DNA from: an uncultured Eubacterium sp.
GTDB lineage: Bacteria > Bacillota > Clostridia > Lachnospirales > Lachnospiraceae
Reading direction: 5' to 3'
Length of the DNA stretch: 5,562 bases
Assembly: GCA_947573465.1 (NCBI GenBank)
Contig: CANPET010000130.1
Location: 1-5,562 of the forward strand
The translations under genes and the position numbers were made by a program. Positions within the stretch are counted from its first letter, which is position 1; each line of letters opens with the position of its first letter. The notes under the pieces are model-generated. The model did not search any database and was not told where the DNA came from. It saw only the letters and a program-made list of their open reading frames with translations. Below are positions 5,020 to 5,562 of the stretch, one piece after another.

Positions 5020-5562
5020 GTGGAAAAAAAGAATAGAAGTGGATTTCTTTCAGGATTTTTGATCGGAATGCTTGCAATGTTTATTATGGCTGGAGGAATA
5101 GGCGCAGGTATTTATTTTTCAAACAAGGATATTACGGTTTCGAGAAATGATACAGCAGTCAGTCGGGCAGAAAAGAAATTAAAATCTCTGGAACAGGTAA
5201 TCAATAATTATTACTTAGAAGATGTTGAGCAGAGTAATTTGACAGAAGGGCTTTATAAAGGATTGTTTGCAGGAATTGGAGATCCGTACTCTGTATATTA
5301 TACAAAGGAAGAGTATGAGGAATTGATGCAGGCTACATCAGGAAAATACTATGGAATAGGGGCGTTAGTTTCTCAGGATGTGAAGACAGGAGTAATTAGT
5401 ATTTCGAAAGTATTTAAAGATGCGCCGGCAGATAAAGCAGGCATGAAGGCAGAAGATGTTATCTATAAAGTGGATGATGACGGTATTGAAGGTAAGGAAG
5501 TAGATAAAGTTGTAGCCATGATGAAAGGCGAAAAAGGAACACAGGTAAAAGTAACAGTGTAT
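5020..5562 (+). CDS. S41 family carboxy-terminal processing protease (CtpA-like), 5' part only
   Basis: The first 181 codons of a membrane-anchored, extracytoplasmic serine protease; the frame is open to the window end. From the GTG start (read as Met) the protein begins MEKKNRSG, then one hydrophobic segment (about 9-33, FLSGFLIGMLAMFIMAGGIG) that places the rest outside the membrane. Residues about 47-104 are the N-terminal helical region with the CtpA hallmark GIGDPYSVYYTKEEYEEL (85-102). Residues about 108-181 are the PDZ domain, opening with YYGIGALVS and containing DAPADKAGMKAEDVIYKVD (134-152). The Ser/Lys catalytic dyad of the family falls downstream and cannot be checked. S41 proteases trim or degrade exported proteins by recognising C-termini through the PDZ domain. 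A 182-bp structured spacer separates it from the M23 gene, so it may be co-transcribed by read-through or separately controlled. A relation to the neighbouring hydrolase is plausible but inferred. Confidence 0.9.
   Translation, partial: MEKKNRSGFLSGFLIGMLAMFIMAGGIGAGIYFSNKDITVSRNDTAVSRAEKKLKSLEQVINNYYLEDVEQSNLTEGLYKGLFAGIGDPYSVYYTKEEYEELMQATSGKYYGIGALVSQDVKTGVISISKVFKDAPADKAGMKAEDVIYKVDDDGIEGKEVDKVVAMMKGEKGTQVKVTVY

Noticed and set aside
1..5562. Mobile element, CRISPR array, defence system, toxin-antitoxin pair, tRNA or rRNA
   Set aside because: No transposase, regular spacer-repeat array, nuclease or small paired genes, or structural RNA signature was found; the genes are core wall/division and transport functions.

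Overview
The window looks like an ordinary chromosomal region of a low-GC Gram-positive anaerobe of the Clostridia, most likely Lachnospiraceae (Roseburia/Agathobacter/Butyrivibrio-type). The reasons are the AT-rich coding sequence with heavy use of AGA and ACA codons, strong AGGAG-type ribosome binding sites, and the order MsmK/UgpC-type ATPase, CdaR-like regulator, ftsE, ftsX, coiled-coil M23 peptidase, S41 peptidase. This assignment rests on gene content and style, not on a database match. All six genes lie on the + strand.

Layout. Positions 1-558 are the 3' end of a sugar-type ABC transporter ATPase, closed by a very long, nearly perfect terminator hairpin (576-643). Positions 644-790 hold a GC-rich non-coding element made of two imperfect tandem copies of a unit of about 62 bp. 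An AT-rich promoter region follows (about 795-840), and then a complete CdaR/PucR-family regulator (875-1963). A 14-bp hairpin (1971-2005) stands directly in front of the ftsE ribosome binding site. ftsE (2028-2699), ftsX (2700-3608) and a secreted coiled-coil LytM/M23 peptidase (3623-4837) are packed with gaps of 0 and 14 bp and form one operon. A 182-bp spacer with three consecutive dyads precedes the start of a membrane-anchored S41 (CtpA-type) protease (5020 to the window end, 3' truncated before its catalytic domain).

How the genes work together. FtsE and FtsX form the ABC-type complex that uses cytoplasmic ATP hydrolysis to switch on peptidoglycan hydrolysis outside the membrane during division or elongation. 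The next gene supplies the expected partner: signal peptide, two coiled-coil blocks, flexible Pro/Thr/Ala linker and a LytM domain. Unlike E. coli EnvC, this LytM domain keeps every zinc and catalytic residue, so it is probably the hydrolase itself. The S41 protease downstream is a plausible regulator of that hydrolase by proteolysis, by analogy with CtpA/Prc systems. The ATPase and CdaR-like regulator upstream are a separate, carbohydrate-related unit.

I see no mobile element, CRISPR array, tRNA or rRNA. The most notable points are the complete FtsEX/active-LytM/S41 cassette, the structured tandem element at 648-772, and the hairpins that separate ftsEX and the S41 gene from their upstream neighbours.
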